In this document: positions 16,952 through 25,571 of the stretch, one piece after another
Position numbering within the stretch: position 1 is the stretch's first letter
Layout of the letters: each line of letters begins with the position of its first letter
The notes under the pieces: model-generated
The model's database searches: none
Seen by the model: the letters and a program-made list of their open reading frames with translations, nothing else
Told to the model about the DNA's origin: nothing
Program-made: the position numbers and the translations under genes
DNA from: Saccharibacillus sp. O23
GTDB taxonomy: Bacteria; Bacillota; Bacilli; Paenibacillales; Paenibacillaceae
Assembly (NCBI RefSeq): GCF_002205895.1
Contig: NZ_NJDE01000002.1
Coordinates: 496,001-560,000 of the forward strand
Reading direction: 5' to 3'
DNA length: 64,000 nucleotides

Positions 16952-19068
16952 TTCGCTTTCCCCTTTCGTACGGCTTTCGGAGCTTCGGCTTCCGGCTGCT
17001 GAGCAGCTTCGGCTTTGCCGACCGATTTGGCCGCCGCTTTCTTTTTGGCTTTGGGCAGTTCCTGCCCGATCGGTTCTGCTTGAATCTCGGCTTTCTTTTT
17101 CGCTTTAGGCGCGGATTTGGCCGTTTTGGCTTGTGCGGTCACGCCCAGCGTTTCGGCGGAACGGCCGCTTTTTTTCAAGATGATCATGCCGAGCGCCGGC
17201 AGTTTCAAGGACAAGTTGTAATCCCGTCCGTGCCATTGGCCTTTTTCGGCGCGAAGCGGACCTTCGTTGAGTCGTCCTTCGCCGCCGAAGCGCGAATCGT
17301 CGCTGTTGAACGCTTCCCGATAAGCCCCCGGCTTATCCACGCCGATCCGGTAATCTTCGTAAGCGATCGGCCGGAAGTTGATCAGGATCATCAGCGTATC
17401 GCCGGACTTTTTGCCTTTTCTCATGAACGAAATCACGCTCTGATCGGAATCGGACGCGCTGATCCACTCGTACCCGTCCCAATCGTGATCGATCTCCCAA
17501 AGCGCTTTTTCTTGCAGGTAGAAATGGTTGAGCGCCGCGGTATACGCCTGCATCTTCCGGTGCGCCTCGTAATCCAGCAGAAGCCAATCGAGCTGTTCCT
17601 CGTCTTTCCATTCGATGAACTGGCCGAACTCTCCTCCCATGAAGAGCAATTTTTTGCCCGGATGCGTGATCTGGTACCCGAGCAGCAGGCGAAGACCCGC
17701 AAACTTCTCTTCGTACGTTCCCGGCATCTTGTCGAGCAGCGACTTCTTCCCGTGAACGACTTCGTCATGCGACAGCGGCAGAACGAAATTCTCCGAATGG
17801 GCGTACATGAGCGGGAAAGTCAGCAGATTATGCAGACTCGGCCGTTCGTCGAACCAAGTTTCCACGTATTTGAGCGTATCGTTCATCCATCCCATATTCC
17901 ATTTGTAGTTGAACCCGAGTCCGCCTTCATGGGCCGGAGCCGTGACCATGGGCCAAGCGCTCGACTCTTCCGCCGCCATGATCGCGTTCGGATGGTACCG
18001 GAACACGGTGCTGTTCAGTTTGCGCAAAAATTCGATGGCATCGACGTTCTCGACGCCGCCGTGACGGTTAGGCCGCCATTGATGGCGCTGTTTCTCGAAA
18101 TCGAGGCGCAGCATGCTGGTAACCGCATCGATCCGCAGTCCGTCGAAATGGAACTCCTCCAACCAATAGAGAGCGCTGGAGATCAGGAACGATTGCACTT
18201 CCGGTTTGCCGAAATCGAACGAGAGCGTTCCCCAGCCCGGCTTCTCGGCCAACATCGGATCGGCATACTCGTAAAGCGGCGTTCCGTCGAATTGGCGAAG
18301 GCCGTGCGCGTCTTTGGCGAAATGTCCGGGCACCCAATCGAGCAGCACGCCAATGTCAGCTTGGTGGCAGCGATCGATCAAATACATGAGATCTTTCGCT
18401 TCGCCGTAGCGGCTGGTAGGGGCGAAATATCCCGTTGCTTGGTAGCCCCATGACAGATCGTAAGGGTATTCCGTCAAAGGCATAAATTCCAAATGCGTAT
18501 AGCCCATTTCTTTGGCATAAGGGATCAGCAGGTCCGCCAATTCCCGATATGTATAAAAAGATCCGTCTTCTTTCTGTCTCCATGTCCCGATCTGAAGCTC
18601 GTAAATGTTGACCGGCTTCGCATAAGGCGCGCGGCGTTTTCTTCGCCAAGCCTGATCGCCCCATTCGTACCCTTCGATCGAGCCGACGCGCGAAGCGGTG
18701 TCCGGTCTGACTTCCGCGTACACGCCGTACGGATCGGCTTTGAGCAGCCGTTCGCCGCCCGAAGATTCGATCGCGTATTTATAGAGATCGCCGTAAGAGA
18801 CGCCTTCGACGAAAGCGCTCCATACGCCGCCCGAATCCGGTATAAGCTCAAGCGGGTCGCGGGTTCCGTCCCAATGATTCCGATCCATCGCCACGCCGAC
18901 CGAGACCGCTTGGGGCGCCCATACCGTAAATCTGACGCCTTCTCGCCCGTTCTCGGTTGCCAAGTGAGCGCCGAACATGCGATAGCTGTGAAAAAAAGTA
19001 CCTTCGTGGAACAAATAAATGTCTTCCTTCGACAAAGACGTTGTCCCCATCTTCGGCTGTTTGGCCAT
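16948..19068 (-). CDS. glgB: 1,4-alpha-glucan branching enzyme with an Ala/Lys-rich tail
   Basis: Introduces alpha-1,6 branches into glycogen. The 706-residue protein has the N-terminal CBM48 region, then a GH13 barrel with VLLDWVPGHFAKD (region I), DGLRIDAVTSML (nucleophile Asp, II), MAAEESSAWP (Glu, III) and LSHDEVVHGKKS (IV). The catalytic portion ends near KSGRSAETL; the remaining 65-70 residues are a low-complexity Ala/Lys/Glu tail (PKAKKKAE, PKAKKKAAAK) absent from typical GlgB of about 630 residues. The start is taken as the ATG 19068; a GTG at 19077 is an alternative. First gene of the glgBA operon, divergent from glgC. Confidence 0.96.
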   Translation of the reverse strand: MAKQPKMGTTSLSKEDIYLFHEGTFFHSYRMFGAHLATENGREGVRFTVWAPQAVSVGVAMDRNHWDGTRDPLELIPDSGGVWSAFVEGVSYGDLYKYAIESSGGERLLKADPYGVYAEVRPDTASRVGSIEGYEWGDQAWRRKRRAPYAKPVNIYELQIGTWRQKEDGSFYTYRELADLLIPYAKEMGYTHLEFMPLTEYPYDLSWGYQATGYFAPTSRYGEAKDLMYLIDRCHQADIGVLLDWVPGHFAKDAHGLRQFDGTPLYEYADPMLAEKPGWGTLSFDFGKPEVQSFLISSALYWLEEFHFDGLRIDAVTSMLRLDFEKQRHQWRPNRHGGVENVDAIEFLRKLNSTVFRYHPNAIMAAEESSAWPMVTAPAHEGGLGFNYKWNMGWMNDTLKYVETWFDERPSLHNLLTFPLMYAHSENFVLPLSHDEVVHGKKSLLDKMPGTYEEKFAGLRLLLGYQITHPGKKLLFMGGEFGQFIEWKDEEQLDWLLLDYEAHRKMQAYTAALNHFYLQEKALWEIDHDWDGYEWISASDSDQSVISFMRKGKKSGDTLMILINFRPIAYEDYRIGVDKPGAYREAFNSDDSRFGGEGRLNEGPLRAEKGQWHGRDYNLSLKLPALGMIILKKSGRSAETLGVTAQAKTAKSAPKAKKKAEIQAEPIGQELPKAKKKAAAKSVGKAEAAQQPEAEAPKAVRKGKAK

Positions 19069-19224
19069 TCCCTTCACTCTCCCTTTACGCGCTCTTGCTC
19101 GCTAATTCTCTTTATTTACACGCATCAATATGCTTATTACCCGCAAGCAAGGGACGTGAATAACGCCAGTCTAAAAATATTCACAAAAATTGCAACTCAT
19201 TTCCTTTTTTCATGGTTTCAAAGC

Positions 19225-19252
19225 TTGCTTCTTCCGTTTAATCATATATCAT
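19225..19252 (+). promoter_or_regulatory. Likely promoter of glgC
   Basis: TTGCTT (19225-19230), 16 nt, TATCAT (19247-19252), about 30 nt before the glgC start, in the 215-bp control region shared with the divergent glgB. Confidence 0.45.
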
Positions 19253-19283
19253 GTTGAATTAAAACTGGGGGAGGAAAATTAAC

Positions 19284-20498
19284 ATGATTATGAAAGATTG
19301 CCTTGCTATGCTTCTTGCCGGTGGAGAGGGTCGCAGACTTTCGCCGCTCACGTCTACGCTTGCCAAGCCTGCCGTACCTTTCGGGGGACACTACCGGATC
19401 ATCGATTTTCCTCTTAGCAACTGCCTGAACTCGGGCATCCATACCGTGGGCGTATTGACTCAATATGCCGCCGAGTCTCTCCACGGACATATCGGAGAAG
19501 GCAGCCCTTGGCTTAACCGATCCGAGAACGGAGAGATCGCTTTGCTCCCTCCCGGCGAACACGGCGAATACCGCGGAACGGCCGATGCCATTACCAAAAA
19601 TATCGAGTTTATCGATCGCCACGCTCCGGAACATGTTTTGATTCTGTCCGGCGATCATATCTACCATATGGATTACGCCAAGATGTTGGAAGCCCACAAA
19701 TCTGCGGGAGCCGACGTGACGCTTTCCGTCATGCAGGTTCCGCTGAACGAAGCCCACCGTTTCGGCATCGTTACGACCGACGCCGCTCTGCGGGTCACGG
19801 ATTTCGTGGAAAAGCCGGCCAAACCGATGAGCAGCTTGGCTTCTATGGGCATTTATCTGTTCAAATGGTCTTATCTGCGCCGTTATCTGCTGAACGATCT
19901 GCATAATAGCGCGTCCGGCCATGACTTCGGCAAAGACCTGCTCCCGATGATGATCCGAGACGGCTCTCAGGTCAGCGCTTATCCGTTTGCCGGTTATTGG
20001 AGAGACGTCGGCACGGTTAAAAGCTTGTGGGATGCGCATATGGATCTGCTCGGCGACGAAAGCGAATTCCGCTTGAACAAATCGGAATGGCCGATGTACA
20101 CCAACCGCCAAGCGAGCCGTCCCGCCTTGTTCCGCCGCGGCCTATCCGTGTCCCCGATCGCTTCGATGGTCCACGAGACTTGCTCGAACGAAGGTTCGGT
20201 CAAACATTCCGTCATCTTCCGAGGCGTGCAGATCGGCAAAGGTTCGTCGGTCACCGACAGCGTGATCATGCCGAATGCCCACATCGGCCGCAACGCGAAG
20301 ATCGAATATGCCATCATCGGCGAAGACGCCGTATTGAAAGACGGCGCCGTCGTCAAAGGAACGCCGGACGAGATCGTCGTGGTCGGACCTCAAGAGACGG
20401 TCTACGCCAAACCGGCTATCTTCGCCCAACCTGCCAAGGCCCGTTCGGACGCTTACGACTCGTCAGCCTTGCAGCGCGTCGGCGGAATGTCTTCGTAA
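19284..20498 (+). CDS. glgC: Glucose-1-phosphate adenylyltransferase
   Basis: Makes ADP-glucose from glucose-1-phosphate and ATP, the committed step of glycogen synthesis. The 404-residue protein opens with the nucleotidyltransferase motif LLAGGEGRRLSPLTSTLAKPAVPFGG, followed by IIDFPLSNCLNSG, the metal/nucleotide segment ILSGDHIYHMDY, and the substrate motif VEKPAKP; the C-terminal third is a left-handed beta-helix of hexapeptide repeats (VKHSVIFRGVQIGKGSSVTDSVIMPNAHIG). GGAGG lies 9 nt before the ATG. No glgD partner or glgP is visible here. Allosteric control cannot be judged from sequence alone. Confidence 0.96.
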   Translation: MIMKDCLAMLLAGGEGRRLSPLTSTLAKPAVPFGGHYRIIDFPLSNCLNSGIHTVGVLTQYAAESLHGHIGEGSPWLNRSENGEIALLPPGEHGEYRGTADAITKNIEFIDRHAPEHVLILSGDHIYHMDYAKMLEAHKSAGADVTLSVMQVPLNEAHRFGIVTTDAALRVTDFVEKPAKPMSSLASMGIYLFKWSYLRRYLLNDLHNSASGHDFGKDLLPMMIRDGSQVSAYPFAGYWRDVGTVKSLWDAHMDLLGDESEFRLNKSEWPMYTNRQASRPALFRRGLSVSPIASMVHETCSNEGSVKHSVIFRGVQIGKGSSVTDSVIMPNAHIGRNAKIEYAIIGEDAVLKDGAVVKGTPDEIVVVGPQETVYAKPAIFAQPAKARSDAYDSSALQRVGGMSS

Positions 20499-20513
20499 AC
20501 CGCCGTGTCTCTC

Positions 20514-20552
20514 AAAAAAGCCGTTCCCGCGATCTTTCGGGAACGGCTTTTT
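20514..20552 (+). terminator. Bidirectional terminator between glgC and the acetyltransferase
   Basis: AAAAAAGCCGTTCCC and GGGAACGGCTTTTT form a long stem with a 10-nt loop; T-runs are present in both directions, serving glgC (+) and the convergent acetyltransferase gene (-). Confidence 0.88.
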
Positions 20553-20565
20553 CGTGCGGCTCGGC

Positions 20566-21135
20566 TTAAAGACCGTCCGACACTAGCTTCTGGTACAAAT
20601 TCACGTAACGGCCGCCGACCTCGCGCTTCAAGTCGCGTTCGGCGACGAAACGAAATCCGCCGCGAACGTAATAGGCGTTCAGGCTCGGCAGATGCGCTAC
20701 GCAATCGAGACGCAGGCCCAGCTTGCCTCTTCTCGCTGCTTCTTTCTCGGCGAAACGCAGCATGAACCCGCCGTAATCGAGTCCCCGATATTCGGGCCGG
20801 ACCGTCAATCGATGCAAATAAAGATACCGGTCGTCGTCGGCGTCCGCCCAGTAGGCCGGGTCGCTCTCCTGCAAGGTGAACAATCCCGCAGGGCGATCTT
20901 CCGCCGTAAGCAGAAAGACGCGGCGCGTATCGAAATAGCTCAGCACCGTTTGGGCATTGAACATTTCCGGTTTCCACTGCTCGACGCCGTTATCCACCAT
21001 CACCTGCGCGGCTTCGCGCATCAGATTCGCCAGCAGTTCGGCTTCTTCGCGCTTCGCTTCGCGGATCCGCAGCCCGGCTTCGCTTCCGTTCGCGCGGACG
21101 GCTTCGTCCGTCTTTTCGTTTCTGTCAGGCGGCAT
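20566..21135 (-). CDS. GNAT family N-acetyltransferase
   Basis: Predicted acetyltransferase of 189 residues. The core reads YLHRLTVRPEYRGLDYGGFMLRFAEKEAARRG, which contains the acetyl-CoA pyrophosphate-binding loop in an R-G-x-x-Y-G form, followed by LRLDCVAHLPSLNAYYVRGGFRFV, the typical final strand and helix. The first 25 residues are hydrophilic and probably flexible. The start is uncertain: ATG 21135 with a GGTG match 6 nt upstream, or GTG 21144. It lies 34 bp after the histidine kinase gene on the same strand and may be the end of that operon. Substrate unknown. Confidence 0.8.
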   Translation of the reverse strand: MPPDRNEKTDEAVRANGSEAGLRIREAKREEAELLANLMREAAQVMVDNGVEQWKPEMFNAQTVLSYFDTRRVFLLTAEDRPAGLFTLQESDPAYWADADDDRYLYLHRLTVRPEYRGLDYGGFMLRFAEKEAARRGKLGLRLDCVAHLPSLNAYYVRGGFRFVAERDLKREVGGRYVNLYQKLVSDGL

Positions 21136-21169
21136 GTTCCGCACCCGCTTTCTTGATCTTGGATTCCGA

Positions 21170-22651
21170 TCAGTTCTGTTCTTCAGGCGTTTTCGGTTCT
21201 TCGCCGCCCGCGCTCGCCGCAGTTTCGCCTTCAGGCAGAACGGACATTGCTCCGTCTTCCAGCAGAGGAAGCTTAACGCTTACGGTCGTACCCACTCCGA
21301 GTTCGCTCGTAATATCCAGTTCCCCTTCATGCAGTTCGACCAGCTGCTGGGTGATCGCGAGTCCCAGACCGGTTCCGCCGCCCTGCGTGTTGACTTGGAA
21401 GAATCGATCTTTGACCCGCTTCAAGTTTTCGGCATCGATCCCGATCCCGCTATCTTGCACGGCCGTGCGCACCCAACCGTCTTCATGAACTAGATGCAGC
21501 ACGATCACCGAATTTTCGTGCGAAAACTTGATGGCGTTATCCACGATGTTCAAGAAGACCTGCTTGAGCCGGTTGGCATCGCCGTACACCGGGAACGCCT
21601 CGCCTTCGGAATCGATTCGCAGCTTCACCTGTTTGAGCTCCGCTTTCGCCCAGACGTTCAGGACGATCTCTTTGAGCAGATCTTTCAGTTCGATCCGCCC
21701 CATGGTCAGCTTCATCTCGTTCTGTTGGAGCTTCGAGAAATCGAGCAGCTCTTCGACCAGCCCGATCAACCGTTCCGTTTCTTTGGCGATGATTCCCATG
21801 CCGATTCGCGTCTCGTCCGGGTCGTAGCCGCCGGAGTCCAACGTTTCGCTCCACCCTTTGATCGAAGTCAGCGGCGTTCTCAATTCATGCGAGATGGACG
21901 AAATAAAGTCGTCTTTGATCTGGTTGCTCCGGACGATCTCTTCCGCCATATAATTGAGCGTCGAACCCATCTCGCCCAATTCGTAGCGATAATCGCCTTC
22001 GACCCTGACGTCGAACCGGCCTTTCGCCATCTGAGCCGACACGGCGATAATATTGTTGATCGGACGCACGATCGAATTGGCGAGTCCGATACTGACGATC
22101 AGCACGATGATCAGAATTCCCGCGATGATCGACATCGAGACGAGCGTAATCTCGGTCAGGCGTTGATTGACCTTTTCGATCGAAGTGACGAAACGAGCCA
22201 GATAGACTTGCCCTCCGCCCTGCTGCAGCGTCGTCGTGACCGCCATGACCGGTTCTCCGGTGGTCGCTTGGCGCCCGATCCATTTGGCCGTGCCGCCGGA
22301 AGCCAGCGCCTGCGGAATATCGCTGGTCTGCACCGGTTTGTCCGAAGCGAAGCCCGAAGAACTGATCCGCACGTCGCCTTTGCCGTCGAGAATCTGAAGT
22401 TCGGCTTCCGGCAGCTTCAGCAGGCCGAGCAGTTGGCTCAGATATTCCATCTCGCTGTAATCGGCCGCATTGGTCGAGATCAGCGCGCTTCGCACCGTCG
22501 CGTCGATATGGCTGGATATCGTATTATAGATTGTATCGTAATAGTAGGCCCGGATCGCGAACAGAAAGACCACTTCTACCAGCATCAGCGCCAAGAAGAT
22601 GACGATAAAATAGTGCAGGACGATCTGTCTGCCGATCCCTTTCTTAATCAT
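21170..22651 (-). CDS. Membrane sensor histidine kinase
   Basis: Sensor kinase of 493 residues for the response regulator encoded just upstream. Membrane segments lie at about residues 11-35 and 170-195, enclosing an extracytoplasmic sensor domain of about 135 residues. A HAMP linker (SIVRPINNIIAVSAQMAKGRFDVRV) follows, then the HisKA box SSISHELRTPLTSIKGW with the phospho-accepting His, and a HATPase_c domain with N box (NIVDNAIKFS), G1 (DSGIGID) and G2 (GGGTGLGLAI). The C-terminal 30 residues are acidic. The ATG overlaps the regulator's stop (ATGA), fixing the start. Overall it resembles ResE/PhoR/WalK-type kinases; the signal is unknown. Confidence 0.93.
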   Translation of the reverse strand: MIKKGIGRQIVLHYFIVIFLALMLVEVVFLFAIRAYYYDTIYNTISSHIDATVRSALISTNAADYSEMEYLSQLLGLLKLPEAELQILDGKGDVRISSSGFASDKPVQTSDIPQALASGGTAKWIGRQATTGEPVMAVTTTLQQGGGQVYLARFVTSIEKVNQRLTEITLVSMSIIAGILIIVLIVSIGLANSIVRPINNIIAVSAQMAKGRFDVRVEGDYRYELGEMGSTLNYMAEEIVRSNQIKDDFISSISHELRTPLTSIKGWSETLDSGGYDPDETRIGMGIIAKETERLIGLVEELLDFSKLQQNEMKLTMGRIELKDLLKEIVLNVWAKAELKQVKLRIDSEGEAFPVYGDANRLKQVFLNIVDNAIKFSHENSVIVLHLVHEDGWVRTAVQDSGIGIDAENLKRVKDRFFQVNTQGGGTGLGLAITQQLVELHEGELDITSELGVGTTVSVKLPLLEDGAMSVLPEGETAASAGGEEPKTPEEQN

Positions 22652-23346
22652 TGCCCCTGGCCCTTCCATTTATAGCCGTGCCCCCATACCGTCTGCAAAT
22701 ATTCCGGTTCCGACGGATTGTCTTCGATCTTCTGGCGCAGTCTTCGAATATTGACGTCCACGATTTTCGGATCGCCCATGTATTCTTTGCCCCAGACATG
22801 GTCGAGCAGCACGTCGCGGCTGAGCGGCGTATTTTCTTTTTCCAAGAAAAATTGAATCAGCGAAAACTCCGTCGGCGTCAGCTCGATCGCCTGCCCGTTT
22901 TTCTTGAATTGTTTCGAAATCAGGTCCAGTTTGAACGGTCCCGAATCGAAAGTGACTTTGGCGGCCGTCTCGCGGTGCACGTTCACCCGCCGCAGCAGCG
23001 ACTGGATGCGCGCGATCAATTCGGTCGGGCTGAACGGTTTGCTGACGTGATCGTCGGCTCCGACGGACAGCGCATAGACTTTATCCTGCTCTTGAACTTT
23101 GGCCGTCAGGAAAATGATGCCCATCCGTTCGTTCGTTTCCCGGATTCTGCGGCACACTTCGAACCCGTCGATGCCCGGCACCATAACGTCGAGCAGCGCG
23201 ATGTCGATGCCCGGTTCCGTCTGCAGAATATGCAGCGCTTCGACGCCGTCTCCCGCTTCCAACACCTCGAAACCGTTGCGTCTGAGGTTGATGACGATAA
23301 AACTGCGAATGGACTCTTCGTCCTCCAATATCAATACTTTGCTCAT
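22648..23346 (-). CDS. OmpR/PhoB-type response regulator
   Basis: Two-domain transcription factor of 232 residues. The receiver domain has the acidic pair EDEE, phospho-acceptor Asp in IALLDVMVPGIDG (about residue 52), Thr in FLTAK and Lys in KPFSP. The C-terminal winged helix (about 130-228) contains LTPTEFSLIQFFLEKENTPLSRDVLLDHVWG and the recognition helix VDVNIRRLRQKIE. It is translationally coupled to the kinase. Upstream on the same strand are a VCBS-like lipoprotein and an orphan ABC ATPase, which suggests that the system senses an envelope or transport-related cue; this is inference from position. Confidence 0.94.
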   Translation of the reverse strand: MSKVLILEDEESIRSFIVINLRRNGFEVLEAGDGVEALHILQTEPGIDIALLDVMVPGIDGFEVCRRIRETNERMGIIFLTAKVQEQDKVYALSVGADDHVSKPFSPTELIARIQSLLRRVNVHRETAAKVTFDSGPFKLDLISKQFKKNGQAIELTPTEFSLIQFFLEKENTPLSRDVLLDHVWGKEYMGDPKIVDVNIRRLRQKIEDNPSEPEYLQTVWGHGYKWKGQGQ

Positions 23347-23395
23347 GAGACTCCCCTTTCCGGACTATCAAACCGTCTGTTCATGAATGCTGCGA

Positions 23396-24688
23396 TCAAT
23401 TCGTCGGAATCCCGGTCTTGCTCGCGGCCAGATCTCCCTCGGGATTCACCCGGTACGCAATAACTTGGCTGCTCGCGCTGTACAGCTTGATCCAGCCTTT
23501 GCTTTCCGGTTCGTTCTGCCACTGGGCCGGCGTGAAGAAGCGAACTTCTTCGATCCATTCCCGATTGTCGATCCGCACGAACTGAAGATATTTGTCGACG
23601 ATGGATACGGTATTCAGCGTGACCTTGCCGAGCAGTTCCTCCGGGAACGGCGGCAGCACGAAACGTCCGCCCGCGTCGCGATATTGTTCCTGAATCGGCG
23701 TTAAGCCTTTCTTTCCGTCCCACTGGCTGTAGACGGTAAGCATCGGAATGTCTTCGCTGTTCTGGAAATAACTCCAGCCGTCCGGGGTCTTCAAGGTACC
23801 GATCTCGATGATGCCGTCTCCGTTGACGTCTTCGCTTTTAAGCATGCCGTCTTTGAAAGCGGTCGTCTCGTCGATGACCGATTCGAGCACGCCGTTTTTC
23901 ATCGTTATGATTTGCGTATACGTACTGGAACCGATCATGATGTCGAGCACCAGACCGTTCTGATCCGCCGAGATTTTGCCCGATGTCACGTGATAATACC
24001 CGGTTACCGTTTTATTGGGCAGATCGAGCGAAGCTATTTCTTGGAAATTCTTGTCTTGGTATTGATAGACGCGAATATCCGTGCCGATGTTCGGCTTCAA
24101 GTTAATGATCGCCAACTCTTCGCGTCCGGCGCCGTTCAAGTCTACCAGAGCAAAATCGGCATACGCCAATTTATTGCCCAGAATCTCCAGAGCTTGGCCG
24201 GTATAGGAATAGACCATCAGCAAGTTGCCGGCGCCGTTCGCGGCGTCTTCCCCGTCCACGCCGAACCCGGCCAGAATATCGACGTACCCGTCTCCGGAGA
24301 TGTCCACGAATTCGAGTTTGTCCAGAACTTGGCCTTCGCCTTCGAAGTCCAGCATCTTGACCCACGTTCCTTCTTGTTCCTGCAAGATCATCAAGTGAAG
24401 ATTCTCCGTGCTGTCCGCCGGCTTGTAAAATACGATGGCTTCCCTTACTCCGTCTCCGTCGAGATCCGAGTAATGGATCGCGCTCGTATCTTCGGAGTCG
24501 CGCGTTCGCACCTCCGTAGCCCCGACCGGAAGCTGTCTGTCGATCACGCTTTTGAGCGCTTCTTTGTCGGCCGGAAGACGCGGCGGCCGAATCAGCGACG
24601 TCGGGTCCGGCAGGGACAGCGTATCGCTGCATCCCGACAGAAGCAGCATTCCCGCCGCGCAGGCGGCGCTCAACCACATTTTTCTCAT
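23396..24688 (-). CDS. Lipoprotein with VCBS/FG-GAP-like repeats
   Basis: Predicted surface lipoprotein of 430 residues. The signal peptide MRKMWLSAACAAGMLLLSGC ends in a lipobox with Cys20. The mature part contains at least four spaced DxDGDG-like motifs (DLDGDGVREAI, DISGDGYVDIL, DLNGAGREELA, DVNGDGIIEIG), each followed by a short hydrophobic strand, as in VCBS/FG-GAP beta-propeller repeats that often bind calcium. The GTG or ATG upstream of MRKM would spoil the signal peptide, so I start at ATG 24688. It lies 49 bp before the response regulator and after the orphan ATPase on the same strand. It could be an accessory sensor for the kinase; its ligand is unknown. Confidence 0.8.
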   Translation of the reverse strand: MRKMWLSAACAAGMLLLSGCSDTLSLPDPTSLIRPPRLPADKEALKSVIDRQLPVGATEVRTRDSEDTSAIHYSDLDGDGVREAIVFYKPADSTENLHLMILQEQEGTWVKMLDFEGEGQVLDKLEFVDISGDGYVDILAGFGVDGEDAANGAGNLLMVYSYTGQALEILGNKLAYADFALVDLNGAGREELAIINLKPNIGTDIRVYQYQDKNFQEIASLDLPNKTVTGYYHVTSGKISADQNGLVLDIMIGSSTYTQIITMKNGVLESVIDETTAFKDGMLKSEDVNGDGIIEIGTLKTPDGWSYFQNSEDIPMLTVYSQWDGKKGLTPIQEQYRDAGGRFVLPPFPEELLGKVTLNTVSIVDKYLQFVRIDNREWIEEVRFFTPAQWQNEPESKGWIKLYSASSQVIAYRVNPEGDLAASKTGIPTN

Positions 24689-24772
24689 TCCAACGCTCAC
24701 TCTCTTCCACCTAGGCCTGCCCGTTCGTCGGCGGCTGTTCATGCTCCGCTTACGACGAGGCGGCTCGGCGCG

Positions 24773-25498
24773 TTATAACCGAATTTTCTCGGCCGTCGTC
24801 AAACGGCGTCCCCGGACATCCAAAATGATCTTTCCGTCCTGCATGCCCCAGATCCGATGCGCATGCCGTTCGGCAAGCTCGATCGGGAGCACCGCGACGA
24901 CCGTCGTCTCCTGTTTCTCGCACAGTTCTTTGAGCATACCCAGTACGTTGTCGGCCGTGTGCGGGTCCAGCCCGATCACCGGTTCGTCCGCGAGCAGCAC
25001 GTTCGCGCCGTGCGCCAACGCGCGCGCCGTCGCGATCCGCTGCTTCTCGCCGCCGCTCAAGCTGCCCGCTTTCATCTTCGCTTTATCCAACAGGCCGAAC
25101 GATTCGATCGTATCCATCGCGCCCATATAATCGTCCGTCCGCACCATGCCCGTCAACCTGCGCCACGCCGGCGTCTGGCCGACTTGGCCGATCAACACGT
25201 TCTTGAGCGCGGTGCGATTGGGATCCAGATCCGGGTTCTGCTGCAAATAAGCCCATTCTTTGCGGATTCGGCGTTTGCCGGACCATCCGGCTTTGAATAC
25301 GTCCAAGTCGTCCACGACGAAGCTGCCGCCGTCCCAGTTCTCGCGCAGCGCCAGACAGCGCAGCAGCATGCTTTTGCCGCTGCCGCTCGGACCGACGATC
25401 GCCACGAATTCGCCGCGAACCAGATCGAAGTCTATGCCTTTAAGTACCGGTACTTTGTCGCTGCCTACGGTCTTTCTCAAGCCTCTAACCTTGATCAT
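24773..25498 (-). CDS. Orphan ABC transporter ATPase, PhnC-like
   Basis: ATPase of 241 residues with Walker [10 protein letters not shown], signature LSGGEKQR, Walker B VLLADEPVIGLDP. The overall layout, including the YLQQNPDLDPNRTALKNVLIGQ Q-loop region and the GLLDKAKMKAGSLSGGEKQR stretch, resembles phosphonate importer ATPases (PhnC). The switch His expected after Walker B is not obvious: the equivalent strand reads VAVLPIELAERHAH. No permease or binding-protein gene is adjacent. It sits between the MFS gene and the lipoprotein on the same strand, so it may act with a transporter encoded elsewhere or in signalling with the two-component system. Confidence 0.82.
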   Translation of the reverse strand: MIKVRGLRKTVGSDKVPVLKGIDFDLVRGEFVAIVGPSGSGKSMLLRCLALRENWDGGSFVVDDLDVFKAGWSGKRRIRKEWAYLQQNPDLDPNRTALKNVLIGQVGQTPAWRRLTGMVRTDDYMGAMDTIESFGLLDKAKMKAGSLSGGEKQRIATARALAHGANVLLADEPVIGLDPHTADNVLGMLKELCEKQETTVVAVLPIELAERHAHRIWGMQDGKIILDVRGRRLTTAEKIRL

Positions 25499-25571
25499 TC
25501 GCCATCCGACTCCCCTGACTTGGTAAACTTCACTTCTCTAGTGTACCCTGAAACGATTGCGGATTGCCACG

